In this document: piece after piece, positions 1 through 9,602 of the stretch
Layout of the letters: every line of letters starts with the position of its first letter
Numbering within the stretch: the first letter of the stretch is position 1
NCBI GenBank assembly: GCA_965209045.1
Contig: CBDBPW010000003.1
Span: 2,046,001 to 2,110,000 of the forward strand
Direction of reading: 5' to 3'
Source: JAJEFO01 sp965209045
GTDB taxonomy: Bacteria > Pseudomonadota > Alphaproteobacteria > Rhodobacterales > Rhodobacteraceae
DNA length: 64,000 nucleotides
Position numbers and translations under genes: made by a program
The notes under the pieces: generated by a model
What the model was told of the DNA's origin: nothing
Database searches by the model: none
The model's input: only the letters and a program-made list of their open reading frames with translations

Positions 1-1
1 G

Positions 2-3000
2 CAGCGGGCGGCGGCGCTCGGCCTCGTCGAGGCACGGAGGGACCGGAAGGCAAGGCCCGTCCGGGCGCCGGGGCGGCCGAGACTGTCGCCGCTGGAGGCC
101 GTCTGGCAGGCGACGGAGCATCTCGAGGAACGCCGGTGCGTGTTCCGGAGGACGGACCTGCTCGCCGCCGCGCTGGGACGGGATCCGGGACGGCATTCGC
201 ACGGGGAGCTGGAGGCGGCCATCGACCGGCTCCGGGAGGACAGGAACCTGGTGGACACGAAGTCCGGCGACCTGACCACGCGGCGGACGCTCGAGGCGGA
301 ACGCGACGTGATCGCCACCATGCGCGAGGGCCGGGGCAGGGCCGCGCCGCTGGCGGACGAAAGGGACGTCGCCGCCCGGCTCGAGACCGCTTCGCTGACG
401 GAGGGGCAGCGGGACGCGGTCCGGACGATCCTTCTTTCGGAGGACAGCATCGTCGGCGTCCAGGGATTCGCGGGCACCGGCAAGACCCGCATGCTGAAGG
501 AGGTCGTCCGGCTCGCCGGGGACCGCCCGGTGATCGGCCTCGCCCCGTCCTCGGCGGCGGCCCGTGTCATGGCCCTGGAGGCCGGGATCGGCACGACCAC
601 CCTGCAATGGATGCTCGCGCGCTACGGGGATCTCGGCGACGCCGGCGACGCGGAGCGTCGGGAGGCACGGGAGCGGTTCCGGGGCGCGGTGATCGTGGTC
701 GACGAGGCGTCCATGATCGGCACGGTCCAGATGCGCAGCCTGCAGAACGTCGCGCAGAGGATCGGGGCCTCCCGGCTCGCGCTCGTCGGCGACAGGCTCC
801 AGCTCCGGTCGGTGGAGGCGGGACAGCCGTTCCGGCTCCTGCAGGAGGCGGGCATGGAGACGGCCCGCATGGACGACATCCTCAGGCAGCGTTCCGTGGA
901 TCTCAAGGCCGCCGTGACGCACATGGTCGCGGGGGACGCGGACCTCGCGGTCCAGGCCCTTGGCGCCGACGTGAAGGAGCTTCCGCCGGACCGGCTGCCG
1001 GAGACGGCGGCGCGGCTCTGGCTGGCGCTGCCCCCGGAAGCGCGGAGACGGACCGTGATCCTGGCGCCGACCCACGCGCAGCGGGAGGAGACCACCGCCG
1101 TCCTCCGGAAGGGGCTCGCAGAGGAGGGCGTCCTCGGCGGCCGGACGCTCGAGACCGAGCGCTTCGTGGACCGTCGGCTGACCCGGGTCCTGGCCGCCGA
1201 CCCGCAGAGCTACCGGCCGGGCGACGTCGTGGTCGCGAACCGCGACGTCTACGGCCTCAGGAAGGGCGAGGCCTGGCGGGTCACCGGCAGCGGCGAGGAC
1301 GGGATCGCGCTGGAGCGGCGCGGGGCCAGGGGCGGGTTCAGGCCCTCGGGCAACGCCTCCCACAACGTCTCCGTGTTCGAGACCCGCCCGATCTCGCTGA
1401 GGGCGGGGGACGAGATCGTCTTCACGCGCAATCTCGGGGAACCGGGCGTCGTGAACGGCGAGCGAGGCACGATCGAGGAAATCGGGCGCAAGCGCGTCCG
1501 AATCCGGCTCGACGGCGGGCGGCGGCTGTCGTTCAAGACCGACGACGACGGCCTGCGGCATGTCGACCACGCCTGGACCTCGACGGTGCACCGCGCGCAG
1601 GGCCTGACGACGGACAACGTGATCGCGGTCCTGGACGCGACCAGCATGATGACGGACCGCGCGCTGCTCTACGTGGAGATGAGCCGGGCCCGCGACGGGT
1701 TCGTCCTGCTGACCGACGACACGCAGGAGCTCGTGCACCGCCTGGAGCAGGAGATCGGCGTGTCGCATTCGGCGCTGGAGGCGACGGGCCACGCGGTGCG
1801 TCGCATGGAGCAAGAGGTCTCGCGGAAGGAGCCGCTGCGTCCCGCCCTCCAGGAATGGCGGAAGCTGGAGGCGGAGGCGGAGCGCGACGGCATCTCCCCC
1901 TTCCTGGCGGAGGAGGCCGACGAACTGCTGGACCGGCTCCGGCAGCGTGCGGAAGCCGAGGGCGGCGACACGCCGGACGAGCTTGCGCGGATCCTGGCGG
2001 ACCACGATGCCCATGTCCGCGGCGGGGATCGCGAGGCGCTGGAGGACATGCTGCAGCGCCTGCGCTCGCGGGCGGTGTCGGAGGGCCGGAACGTCGCCGT
2101 CCAGCCGGGAGCCGGCACGGTCCTGAAGATGGCCGGAGAGTTCGCCGAAAGGCATCCCGACGCGCTGCCGAAGCCGCTCGCCGATTTCGTGAGCGAATGC
2201 GGAATGCGGATGCGCGAGCTTGGCGACCGGCTCGACTGGGTCGGCCCGAGAATCCGGCGGGCGGAGCGGGAGCTGTCCGTCATCGAGAATGACTGGCTGG
2301 GCTCCAGGATCAAGGCAGGGCTGAAGCGCGAGCACGTCGCCTTCCTTCCGGAGACCGCGTCGCTCCTGAAGCGGACCGCGGACTTCGCGCTGGAACACAA
2401 GGGCGCGCTTCCGAAGGCGACGGCCGACGCCGCGCGGGACTGCGAATCCCTGCGGCAGCGATGGGGGCGGCTCAAGGGCCTGGCCAAGGAGGTCGGAAAG
2501 GGCCTCGACGGCTCCGGGGCGCCCGGCAAGGCCGCGCGCAGGGCCATGGCCGAGGCGGAAGGCCTGCTGCGCGACGACCGCCTGTCCGGCAAGGCCGAGC
2601 GCGAGGGGATCCGGGTGCCGCTGACGGCGGCCCTCGGCATCCTGAACGCGCGGCTCTCGAGGCAGGAGCTGGTCAGCGACCTGCAGAGGGAGCAGGAGGC
2701 GCTCATGGCGGAGGCCAAGAGGGAGGGCTGCCATCCTTTCCGTGCGCCGGGCTACAACCGCTTCATGGAGCGGCTCGGGAGCGCGGGCCACGACCTTCCC
2801 CCGGACCTCGCGGGCATGGTCAGGGAAATGCCCAGGCTGGACGCCAGGGACCGCGAGATCCGGCAGGGCGTCAGGGAGGTGACGGACTTCGTCGCCAGGA
2901 GACGGGAGATCATTGACAGGGCCGCGCGGCGGCGGCCGGACAGGCCGCTCGGCAAGGGCCGGGTCAGCAGCTACGGACGCTGGGCAAGGTCCGCACCGAA

Positions 3001-3673
3001 GATGATCGAGCGGGGGGAGCGCCTGGCCAGGGACCCGCTTCTCACGCCGGACGACCGCAAGACGCTTGAGAAGGCGCTGGCGCGCTTGCACGCGGCGCCC
3101 GACACCGACGCTCTGGACGCGCGAAGCCTCAAGGCCTGGGAGGAGATCGGCGACAGGGCGGAGGAGCAGGGATGCCACCGCTTCTTCGTCGAGGGCTACG
3201 ACGCCTTCGTCAAGGAACTGGACTCCGGCCCGAGCAGGAGTCCCGAGTTCAACAGGTTCGTGGTCGGCGAAAGGTCCGAGCTCTGGGACATGCAAGCCGA
3301 ACAGGCGTTTCTCCGGTGCGTCGAACGCGATCTCGCCAAGGCCCTCAGGGAGCGCGAGAAGGGCGGCAGGGCGTTCGTGGCGGAGATGCATCCCTATCCA
3401 AGGTGGAGACGCGAGGCCGAGCGAAGCGTTGGGGAGCTCCGGGACGCCCTCTCCGACAGGGAACGCTTCGATCGGCATCTTGCCAGGGTTCCCGGGCTGG
3501 AGAGGCGGCTGCGCGAGACGGCGGCGGCGGTCTCAGAAGCGGTCAGGCGCGACGCGCCGGTCCGGAAGGAGGTCGAGGCGGCGCACGAAAGGCAGATGGA
3601 GCGCGAGCGGGAACTGGTGAGGAGCCGCAGCTCGTCGCGCTACATGGGCGCCGAGATCGACATTGGCCCGTAG
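2..3673 (+). CDS. MobF-type conjugative relaxase/helicase (TraI/TrwC-like), 5' end outside window
   Basis: Such relaxases nick oriT and unwind the transferred strand during conjugation. The frame is open to the left edge, so the start and the N-terminal TrwC-type relaxase domain lie upstream; an internal GTG at 140 is not the real start. The visible part carries a superfamily 1 helicase: Walker A GFAGTGKT at 464-487, Walker B IVVDEASM near 692-715, and the C-terminal motif TVHRAQG near 1580-1602 followed by YVEMSRARDG. After the helicase come about 600 residues of charged, helix-rich sequence with no recognised domain. The motif spacing fits MobF better than the Ti-type MobQ TraA, but the missing N-terminus leaves this open. 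Strong GC bias matches the mobilisation operon at 12578-13730, which may supply its relaxosome partners. Confidence 0.85.
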   Translation, partial: QRAAALGLVEARRDRKARPVRAPGRPRLSPLEAVWQATEHLEERRCVFRRTDLLAAALGRDPGRHSHGELEAAIDRLREDRNLVDTKSGDLTTRRTLEAERDVIATMREGRGRAAPLADERDVAARLETASLTEGQRDAVRTILLSEDSIVGVQGFAGTGKTRMLKEVVRLAGDRPVIGLAPSSAAARVMALEAGIGTTTLQWMLARYGDLGDAGDAERREARERFRGAVIVVDEASMIGTVQMRSLQNVAQRIGASRLALVGDRLQLRSVEAGQPFRLLQEAGMETARMDDILRQRSVDLKAAVTHMVAGDADLAVQALGADVKELPPDRLPETAARLWLALPPEARRRTVILAPTHAQREETTAVLRKGLAEEGVLGGRTLETERFVDRRLTRVLAADPQSYRPGDVVVANRDVYGLRKGEAWRVTGSGEDGIALERRGARGGFRPSGNASHNVSVFETRPISLRAGDEIVFTRNLGEPGVVNGERGTIEEIGRKRVRIRLDGGRRLSFKTDDDGLRHVDHAWTSTVHRAQGLTTDNVIAVLDATSMMTDRALLYVEMSRARDGFVLLTDDTQELVHRLEQEIGVSHSALEATGHAVRRMEQEVSRKEPLRPALQEWRKLEAEAERDGISPFLAEEADELLDRLRQRAEAEGGDTPDELARILADHDAHVRGGDREALEDMLQRLRSRAVSEGRNVAVQPGAGTVLKMAGEFAERHPDALPKPLADFVSECGMRMRELGDRLDWVGPRIRRAERELSVIENDWLGSRIKAGLKREHVAFLPETASLLKRTADFALEHKGALPKATADAARDCESLRQRWGRLKGLAKEVGKGLDGSGAPGKAARRAMAEAEGLLRDDRLSGKAEREGIRVPLTAALGILNARLSRQELVSDLQREQEALMAEAKREGCHPFRAPGYNRFMERLGSAGHDLPPDLAGMVREMPRLDARDREIRQGVREVTDFVARRREIIDRAARRRPDRPLGKGRVSSYGRWARSAPKMIERGERLARDPLLTPDDRKTLEKALARLHAAPDTDALDARSLKAWEEIGDRAEEQGCHRFFVEGYDAFVKELDSGPSRSPEFNRFVVGERSELWDMQAEQAFLRCVERDLAKALREREKGGRAFVAEMHPYPRWRREAERSVGELRDALSDRERFDRHLARVPGLERRLRETAAAVSEAVRRDAPVRKEVEAAHERQMERERELVRSRSSSRYMGAEIDIGP

Positions 3674-3979
3674 GCGCCCAGAACCTGCTGGATTGCGCTC
3701 GGACACTGCCCACGATGCCGCAGCAACAGGCGAGCAGGATCCTGTAGTACCGGCCCAGCCTTGCAAGCGTCTGTCTCTAGACAAGAGCAGCAAGCGCTCC
3801 CAACTCAGGAACAGACTCGACCACAAATTGGTCGAGGAAGCCAGCCACTGTAAGTGTGTGCATTGCTGCTCAAGCAAACCTCTTCCGCAGACTGAACGGT
3901 CCACGCAGTTTGATCAACTTGTCTGTACCGCGAAACGAGTCGCCGCAATACGTGGCCAGCATCCTCACGCCTCAGTACA
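3674..3979. other. Intergenic stretch without a supported gene
   Basis: This 306-base gap separates the plus-strand relaxase from the minus-strand RT module, so both genes end here. Composition falls from very GC-rich to mixed across it. Short frames exist on both strands but none has a recognisable domain or a convincing ribosome-binding site. I see no strong hairpin with a U tract. Confidence 0.5.
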
Positions 3980-5980
3980 TTACGCATAAACACTGCACAA
4001 CTCTTTTTTTTCAATCATGTTCAAGAGGTCAACTCCGTCCCAACGAACGAACCAGTGCTGTTGCTGGATCTCCCCGACCATCGCCTCTGCCTCAGCCAAA
4101 CTGATTTCTCCCATGTCGTTTTCCATCTCTCGCCAAGACTTTCGGAGTAGCTCAGCTCGCTTGCCGTTTTCGATATAGGGGCACGCAAGGGCATCAAGCA
4201 GCAAATGTACTGTCTCGGAATCCCTTCGCAAATGCTTCTTAGAGATAACACGATCACAAATTATTCCCCATACTTGATCCCGCTGCTGCTGAAATTCCGT
4301 GCGATCTCCATATATGAAAAGCTTCACAACAAGCTCAAAATACCCACGTCCGTCATTATCCAGCTTGGCCAATGTGATCAACTCATGCTCCAATTGGCCA
4401 TCACCACCAAACTGCCGTAGACTGATTAAGATATTTAAGACCTCAATGGACACAACCGAACTCTTTGAATGCAACCCTTCAAGGCTAGGCGCCCTCGCCA
4501 ATTGCGACGCCCAGCGAAGCGTGGCTTCCTTCAGAATGTGAAAACCCTCAGGATCATGGCTTTGAAGATGTTGCGCTACGCGTACGATAGCATGAGACAG
4601 ACGGAGTGAAGATGCCACCGTAGGATGCAGCGCAAAAAAGTAGAAGCCGACATCCAGCAAGAAATAGAACATTTGGCGATAGTTCCGATCGAGATCAGAA
4701 ACTTCGTCCCGTGCACACAAGTCACCGTAGTCATCTGCAAGATCAATGACTTTGCGCCGAATGGCGCCAATCACAAAATTTGCAACAGCATCATAGTTCA
4801 GTTCCGAAGCGTAGCAAGCCGCCTTGACCTCTCGAGTGAACTTGGCAAACAACGAACGATATCTGTATATGTAATTTGGCATGCGTGCCCTTCCGGCCCC
4901 AAAATCAAGGCGCACCGATTCGAACAACTTTTCCCAAAGATTGCCTAAGGAATCGTTGATTTTATCAATCACTAGTGACTTCTTCGAATAGAATGGACGC
5001 TTGTCGAACTCCCTCTTTTCTGTGTTAAGATGCAGGCCGTACTCACGCAAAGCAAGAGACAGCTCATGTTCAACCTCCTCTGCGTTGTCAGGATCATTGA
5101 CAAATACATAATAGTTGTCAACGTAGCGCCTGCATTCATAGTCCACGCCATCAAGTATATCTTGCAATTCGAGCGCTCTTTGAGTGTTTTGATCAACTTT
5201 CGCCAAAATGATCTCCGCAAAAATGCGGCTAGCTTCTGGACCTATGCAAATTCCGCTCGTTTCATTGTGATTCAATCTCTGCATCACTTTATCAAACTGA
5301 TTTCCAAAGCTAAAGGCAAATATATTCTCCTTGGCCTCCTCCTTGCTCTTCGCCGCCCATGCGACGGAGTGCGTGTAAATGCTGTCAAAGCACTTGCTGA
5401 TATCCAGGGATAGCTGATACCTAAATTTCCTTTCGAGTCTAATGTGGTCGTCCGAAGCGAAAAACCTGTACAGGCGGTTGAAACCAGAATATGAAAAGTA
5501 GCTAGCCGGATTCCGGACCAACCTATCAAGTTCAGTGGTATCCACGGTAGCATTCTTGTACCGATTATGATCTTCGATCGTCGATGGTACGAAAAATGAA
5601 CCGCCAATCTTCTCAGGTGCACGTATAGAAAATGGGCTACGTGCAGAGTACTCGCAGATCAGTTCGTCAAACTTCTGGTAGAACGAAGCCAAGACTACCT
5701 GACCCTTGGGATGCAGGAGGCTCAACGTCCTTACGCTCCTAGAATCCTTGACAATGTTGTATCTCATTGGGACAAAGAAGCTCTTTCTGTCGTCATGCAG
5801 TACGAGGGCGTCGATCATCTTCCGGTAGAGTGATGACTTGCCCCCAATAGCGTGAAGGTTTTTGTAAAACCCATCGTTGCTGACAATGATCGGCAGCTCA
5901 AAGGGTGAAGTGTCAGTTAGGACGACGCGCCATTTGTCCGCCCTGTTCAGCTTCCTTCGTGACTTGCGGCTACTAGACAT
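3980..5980 (-). CDS. drt3b: Antiviral-type reverse transcriptase, Drt3b-like (second RT of a DRT3-like module)
   Basis: This 666-residue protein has reverse transcriptase motifs in order: motif A LSLDISKCFDSIYTH (residues ~186-200), motif B-like GICIGPEASRIFAEIIL (~243-259), motif C RYVDNYYVFV (~287-296), then HLNTEKREF. A long helix-rich C-terminal half (~390-666) follows, as in Abi/UG-group RTs. Its ATG lies inside the last codons of the upstream RT (8-base overlap), so the two are probably translationally coupled. Two adjacent RTs of about 410 and 666 residues are the known layout of DRT type 3 (UG3 plus UG8), an antiphage system. The catalytic YxDD box reads YVDN, with Asn for the second Asp. 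The region is markedly AT-rich compared with its flanks, which suggests transfer. Assignment is by motifs and layout only. Confidence 0.75.
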   Translation of the reverse strand: MSSSRKSRRKLNRADKWRVVLTDTSPFELPIIVSNDGFYKNLHAIGGKSSLYRKMIDALVLHDDRKSFFVPMRYNIVKDSRSVRTLSLLHPKGQVVLASFYQKFDELICEYSARSPFSIRAPEKIGGSFFVPSTIEDHNRYKNATVDTTELDRLVRNPASYFSYSGFNRLYRFFASDDHIRLERKFRYQLSLDISKCFDSIYTHSVAWAAKSKEEAKENIFAFSFGNQFDKVMQRLNHNETSGICIGPEASRIFAEIILAKVDQNTQRALELQDILDGVDYECRRYVDNYYVFVNDPDNAEEVEHELSLALREYGLHLNTEKREFDKRPFYSKKSLVIDKINDSLGNLWEKLFESVRLDFGAGRARMPNYIYRYRSLFAKFTREVKAACYASELNYDAVANFVIGAIRRKVIDLADDYGDLCARDEVSDLDRNYRQMFYFLLDVGFYFFALHPTVASSLRLSHAIVRVAQHLQSHDPEGFHILKEATLRWASQLARAPSLEGLHSKSSVVSIEVLNILISLRQFGGDGQLEHELITLAKLDNDGRGYFELVVKLFIYGDRTEFQQQRDQVWGIICDRVISKKHLRRDSETVHLLLDALACPYIENGKRAELLRKSWREMENDMGEISLAEAEAMVGEIQQQHWFVRWDGVDLLNMIEKKELCSVYA

Positions 5981-7206
5981 ACTTCCAACACTCCACTAGT
6001 TGCGCCAACCGCTCAGGACTATACCGAAAGTGAACGCGGTTGGCCAAGCCGGTTGCAAACGAATACTTGAGAAGCTCTTTTCTTTGCCGATTACTCAAGA
6101 TCAACGATAATCTCCCTCCGATTGGGCCGGATCGACACAAGATCATAACTTTCAAGAATTTGTCCAACTCAATCAATGCCGGTGCGTCGTTAGGTATAAG
6201 GCAATACGTATGCTGCAGACCGCCATTTCGAATCTTCTGTCGCCTTTCATCGAAAAACTGAAGACCACAAGTCAAAACGCGAATCCGATCACGCAGATCC
6301 GAAAATTTGCCATCGGAAATATATTGCAGCAAAGATTTTACGATTCTGGTCTTGTTTCTCTTTACCTTAGACGCCGAAATATTCAATTTCACACTTCGAT
6401 CAAATGGTTTCACTCTGCGAACTTCGTATACATTGAATTCGAAGCCAAGGTAGTCGAAGTTATGTTCAACACTTGGAGTAACTACCCTATTTCCTTGAAA
6501 GCAAAGGAACTTTGATTTCATAAAGTTGATTCTCAATCCTTTGGGTAGTGCCTCTTTGATCTTCCGCGTCAATATTCTTTCGCTGTCAAGCTTTGGCATC
6601 ACCAAAATAATGTCATCGACGTATCGCGCGAAGTAATGGGCATTCAAATTCTTACGTATCTTGCGATCAAAATCCTGCATATAAAATTCACAAAGTTCGG
6701 CGCTTATCGCCAAACCGGGAGGAAGTCCCGGAATGGAACTGGTCTTGCATTGGTCAATAAAGGATTCGAGAACTGACCTGGTGCTTGGTGCTGTAATAAG
6801 CCTTTTCTTTATTCGGTTTAACAAGGCATCTTGATCTATGGAAGGGTAGAAATCCTGAATATCCGTCTTGACAACGATAAAGGGCGTCCCCTTCTTCGCA
6901 AAATAGCTTTAAGCGACGAACGATCTCCATTCTGTTACTTTGCTTAGTTCCAGTGATTATTCGGACATTTTGCGCTGCCTTTCTGAGCACAAGATCAGAG
7001 GCCAAGTCACTAACTTGAGAAATCTTCCTGCCCGCTAAGTTGTTTTGGGTCAAGGGCAGGGACGTGAAACCCTTTTGTGCTATATCAATTGCGTGGTACA
7101 CTACAGCAGATTTTTTCTGATCGTTCTTCAGATCTGGTTGCTTCTTGAAATCGTTTTTGATCAGGTGTCGCGCTAGTGCCGCGGTGCCGAAAGTTGGATC
7201 ATACAT
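5973..7206 (-). pseudogene. drt3a: Antiviral-type reverse transcriptase, Drt3a-like, split by one frameshift
   Basis: Two overlapping minus-strand frames encode one RT. The first (ATG at 7206; an in-frame TTG at 7242 is also possible) gives the N-terminus with LVLRKAAQNVRIITGTKQSN. The second gives motif A KTDIQDFYPSID, motif B GLPPGLAIS, motif C YFARYVDDIILVM and the KSKFL region. They join at the four-A run 6900-6903 (TTTT on the coding strand). Removing one base there gives RRLKLFAKKGTPF and a 410-residue protein, the size expected of Drt3a, with an intact YVDD box. The junction is either an inactivating insertion, a sequencing error, or a +1 shift at UUU-U. The 3' end overlaps the second RT by 8 bases. 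Confidence 0.7.
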
Positions 7207-7775
7207 TTGACGTCTTCCAAAATTGAGTGTTTTTACAATCAAGCATTTCTGTACTGACCCTATCTTGCAAATAAACGGTGCTTAAGGGACGAGTGTCGTT
7301 AAGGTCTGCACCTCTCGACGCATCGCCAGTCCTGCACGGGATCGCATCTTCGAATTTCTTCCCGTTTCGGCAAACGTCTTCGGAACGATCTTCGATTCCT
7401 TGATCATGTCGTATATTTTCCCTGTGTTGTCCGGTTTATGATAGCGCGTTGCCATCAACGCATCCAGCCCTCTTTGGCTCGCGTTCGCAACACATCTGTT
7501 TTGCCCCGCGTTGTGTCCCGATGGCTCACTATGATGCCTCCAGTCTCTCCTCGGTGTCACTTTTGACCGAGCGTCTTAGCCGGACGCATCACTTCCTGCG
7601 CTTGGGAGGGCGACGATTTCGGCAATGCGGAATCCGACGTGACCTTGAGGTGCAGTTGGCGTCTGAGGAAGCCACCTGAATCCAGTGGTTGGCGTTCAAG
7701 TCCAGCGACTTTTCGCACGTCATCGACGGAACACCGCGGTCGCTCGCGGCAAGGCAAGGACTACACTTTTTCGAT
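7207..7775. other. Leader region of the RT module and decayed sequence
   Basis: This stretch lies upstream of the RT operon and should hold its promoter and, if the module is a true DRT3, possibly its non-coding RNA. I cannot point to a defined ncRNA structure. A minus-strand frame at 7282-7560 (92 codons) shows no domain I recognise. At 7622-7642 there is a 21-base block that recurs inverted at 12456-12476 with one mismatch. No gene is supported. Confidence 0.4.
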
Positions 7776-8005
7776 CTATTCGACCGACTTGGTTTCGTGC
7801 CGTTCTTTGCCAGCTTTCTCCAGCGGCCTTTCTGCGTTCTTCTGCCTGAACAGCTTCTTGAACGGCTGGAACAGCTCGTCGACCGTCCCGTAGGCGATCC
7901 GTTCAGCCACCTTCGGGTCGAGTAGGAACTCGATCTGATTGCCGAGCTTCTTGAGCGACTTCCTGTCGGGAGATTCTCGGAACAGCTCAACCACAATGTC
8001 GACCT
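7776..8005 (-). pseudogene. Truncated copy of the mobilisation protein at 12578-13057
   Basis: The minus strand encodes LKKLGNQIEFL, then AYGTVDELFQPFKKLF, then NAERPLEKAGKERHETKSVE. These align residue for residue with LEKLGNQVEFL, IADGRIDELFLAFEKLF and NAERLLAKAVKEWHGAKSVE in the C-terminal half of the protein at 12578-13057. DNA similarity continues to about 8005 (the motif gtcgacctg) and then stops abruptly. The N-terminal DNA-binding half is missing, so this is a relic and not a working gene. It indicates that a second mobilisation operon, or a duplication of this one, once stood here. Confidence 0.7.
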
Positions 8006-8461
8006 GACTCGATTACAGGATTTGATCTTCTATAACTCTCGTTCTCGCATTTGGCGCCAAGGAAAAACGGGCAGCTGGCCTTTGGGCACGGTCGGCATGT
8101 CGTCAAAACTCAGCGAGCAGGAATTTGTCCCTTTCATCCTCAAATCCTGACCTTAAGTTCATGTTCATGAGCCATTACATTGTTCAAACCGCCGCAAGAA
8201 GTGCAGATGAACATCAATATATGATATTTTGTTTCATGCTCCCAGCCAACCGGAAGAACCCGAGTACGCTCAAACCCCAGTTGCGCATGCGCTCGGAAGT
8301 TTATTCCGACGCCTCCGCAGGGTCCTGACCGCCAACTGTTCAGCCGACTCTTGCAGCGAAGAGGAGCCGGCACGACCGTCCGTTTCCTCGTGGTCACTTC
8401 CGGGCGAAACTTGCCCACGTCAACCAGCTGGCGTGCCGGAGAGCCAAACTTCTACCGGCGG
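8006..8461. other. Non-coding or decayed stretch
   Basis: About 455 bases lie between the end of the mobilisation relic and the stop of the GmrSD-like gene. Frames here are short, without domains or ribosome-binding sites. I see no tRNA, repeat or strong terminator. Confidence 0.4.
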
Positions 8462-9571
8462 CTAACTGCTTGGCCTTGGCAACAGCCGTTTCAGGCGCGC
8501 CACAACTCGCTTCCGCCGCGCATAGTAGAATTCGCGAAAGTCGCCGAGGCCTGCAGGCAGTGTGCGCCAGTCGCCCAGTTCCTGCAAGTCCGCGTAGTTC
8601 GCCCGGGCCCGGTCATCCTGGAAAGCATCCGACGACGCCATCCACTGGCGCGGGAGCATAGTAGATTTGCTCTCGTTTTCCGGGCCGTTGAGCAGCTGCA
8701 AATTGGGCAGCAGGTCGATTCGTTCCGAAATGAAATCGCGGTCGTCCTCGCTCAAGCCAGCGCGCCTGATCTTTGTCGGCGTAGCGTGCGCACGCGCGAC
8801 TATATGGTCGATGTGAAAGACACTGTTGGCAGTGTCGACATGCGGGAACAGAAGCGACAACAGCGAATATGTCGACCAGTCGCCATAGGATGTGTCGGCA
8901 AGATCCTCTATCTCTTCGTCCGTGAAGGCCATGCCGCCGGTGCCGCGAGCCATCGCGGATGCGACGGCATCGCCGTCGAACCCTGCGCTGCAACTTTCCT
9001 GTATGGCGGTGCGGGCGCGCCCGAGCAAGGCGTCGGTGCTGGCCCAGAGTCCGCGCTTGACAAGTACCGTCATCAGCCATCTGCGGATGGTGTAGCGGTC
9101 ATTGCCGCAATCCGGTGTTGCGAGGAAACGATTTCGGTTTGCGTGTCGGCTGAGATAGTAGGCGATGATCATCACTGCGCTTTGGTTGCGGAAGTTCATG
9201 CCCGAGAAGCCGAACGACGAGATAAGCCGCACCGCAGTCGTCAGCGACTCCGAAACCAGGTCCCACTTCTGCTCGACCGTCTCCATGTTCTTGCGATTGA
9301 AGTTCGAGACTTTGAAGCGGATATCGGGAAGGTCGGAAATGAGCAACCCTGCCTTGAGCACCATATCCTTGTCGAATTGGAACTGGCCGCCGATCTTGTT
9401 CAGGTCTTGGACGAGGCCATTTATGGCCTCTCGCGCGTTCCGTTCAGCCCATGCGGCAACGGCGACGCTCATCAGGAGGTCCGAGTATGACAGCGGAGTC
9501 CCGCCGCTGTTGGTGCGGATGAAGATGTCGAGAACCTTGTCGAGATTCTGGTCCCTCTCCTCGTAGAATGA

Positions 9572-9580
9572 GATGACGCT
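9572..9580. repeat. Target-site duplication, left copy
   Basis: The nonamer gatgacgct abuts the left end of the insertion sequence and is repeated exactly at 11255-11263. It is the 9-bp duplication made on insertion into the GmrSD-like gene. Confidence 0.9.
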
Positions 9581-9602
9581 GGGTGTAGCCCAGATTAGTT
9601 GC
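9581..9602. repeat. Left terminal inverted repeat of the ISKra4-family element
   Basis: Twenty-two bases that match the complement of 11233-11254 except at positions 13-14 of the repeat. Confidence 0.88.

Noticed and set aside
136..2292. Long plus-strand frame of 718 codons overlapping the relaxase
   Set aside because: It is a GC-rich shadow frame, Arg/Gly/Pro-rich without domains, while the overlapping frame has complete helicase motifs.
7282..7560. Minus-strand frame of 92 codons just upstream of the RT module
   Set aside because: No recognisable domain and no clear start signal; it may be a relic, so it is described only as part of the leader region.
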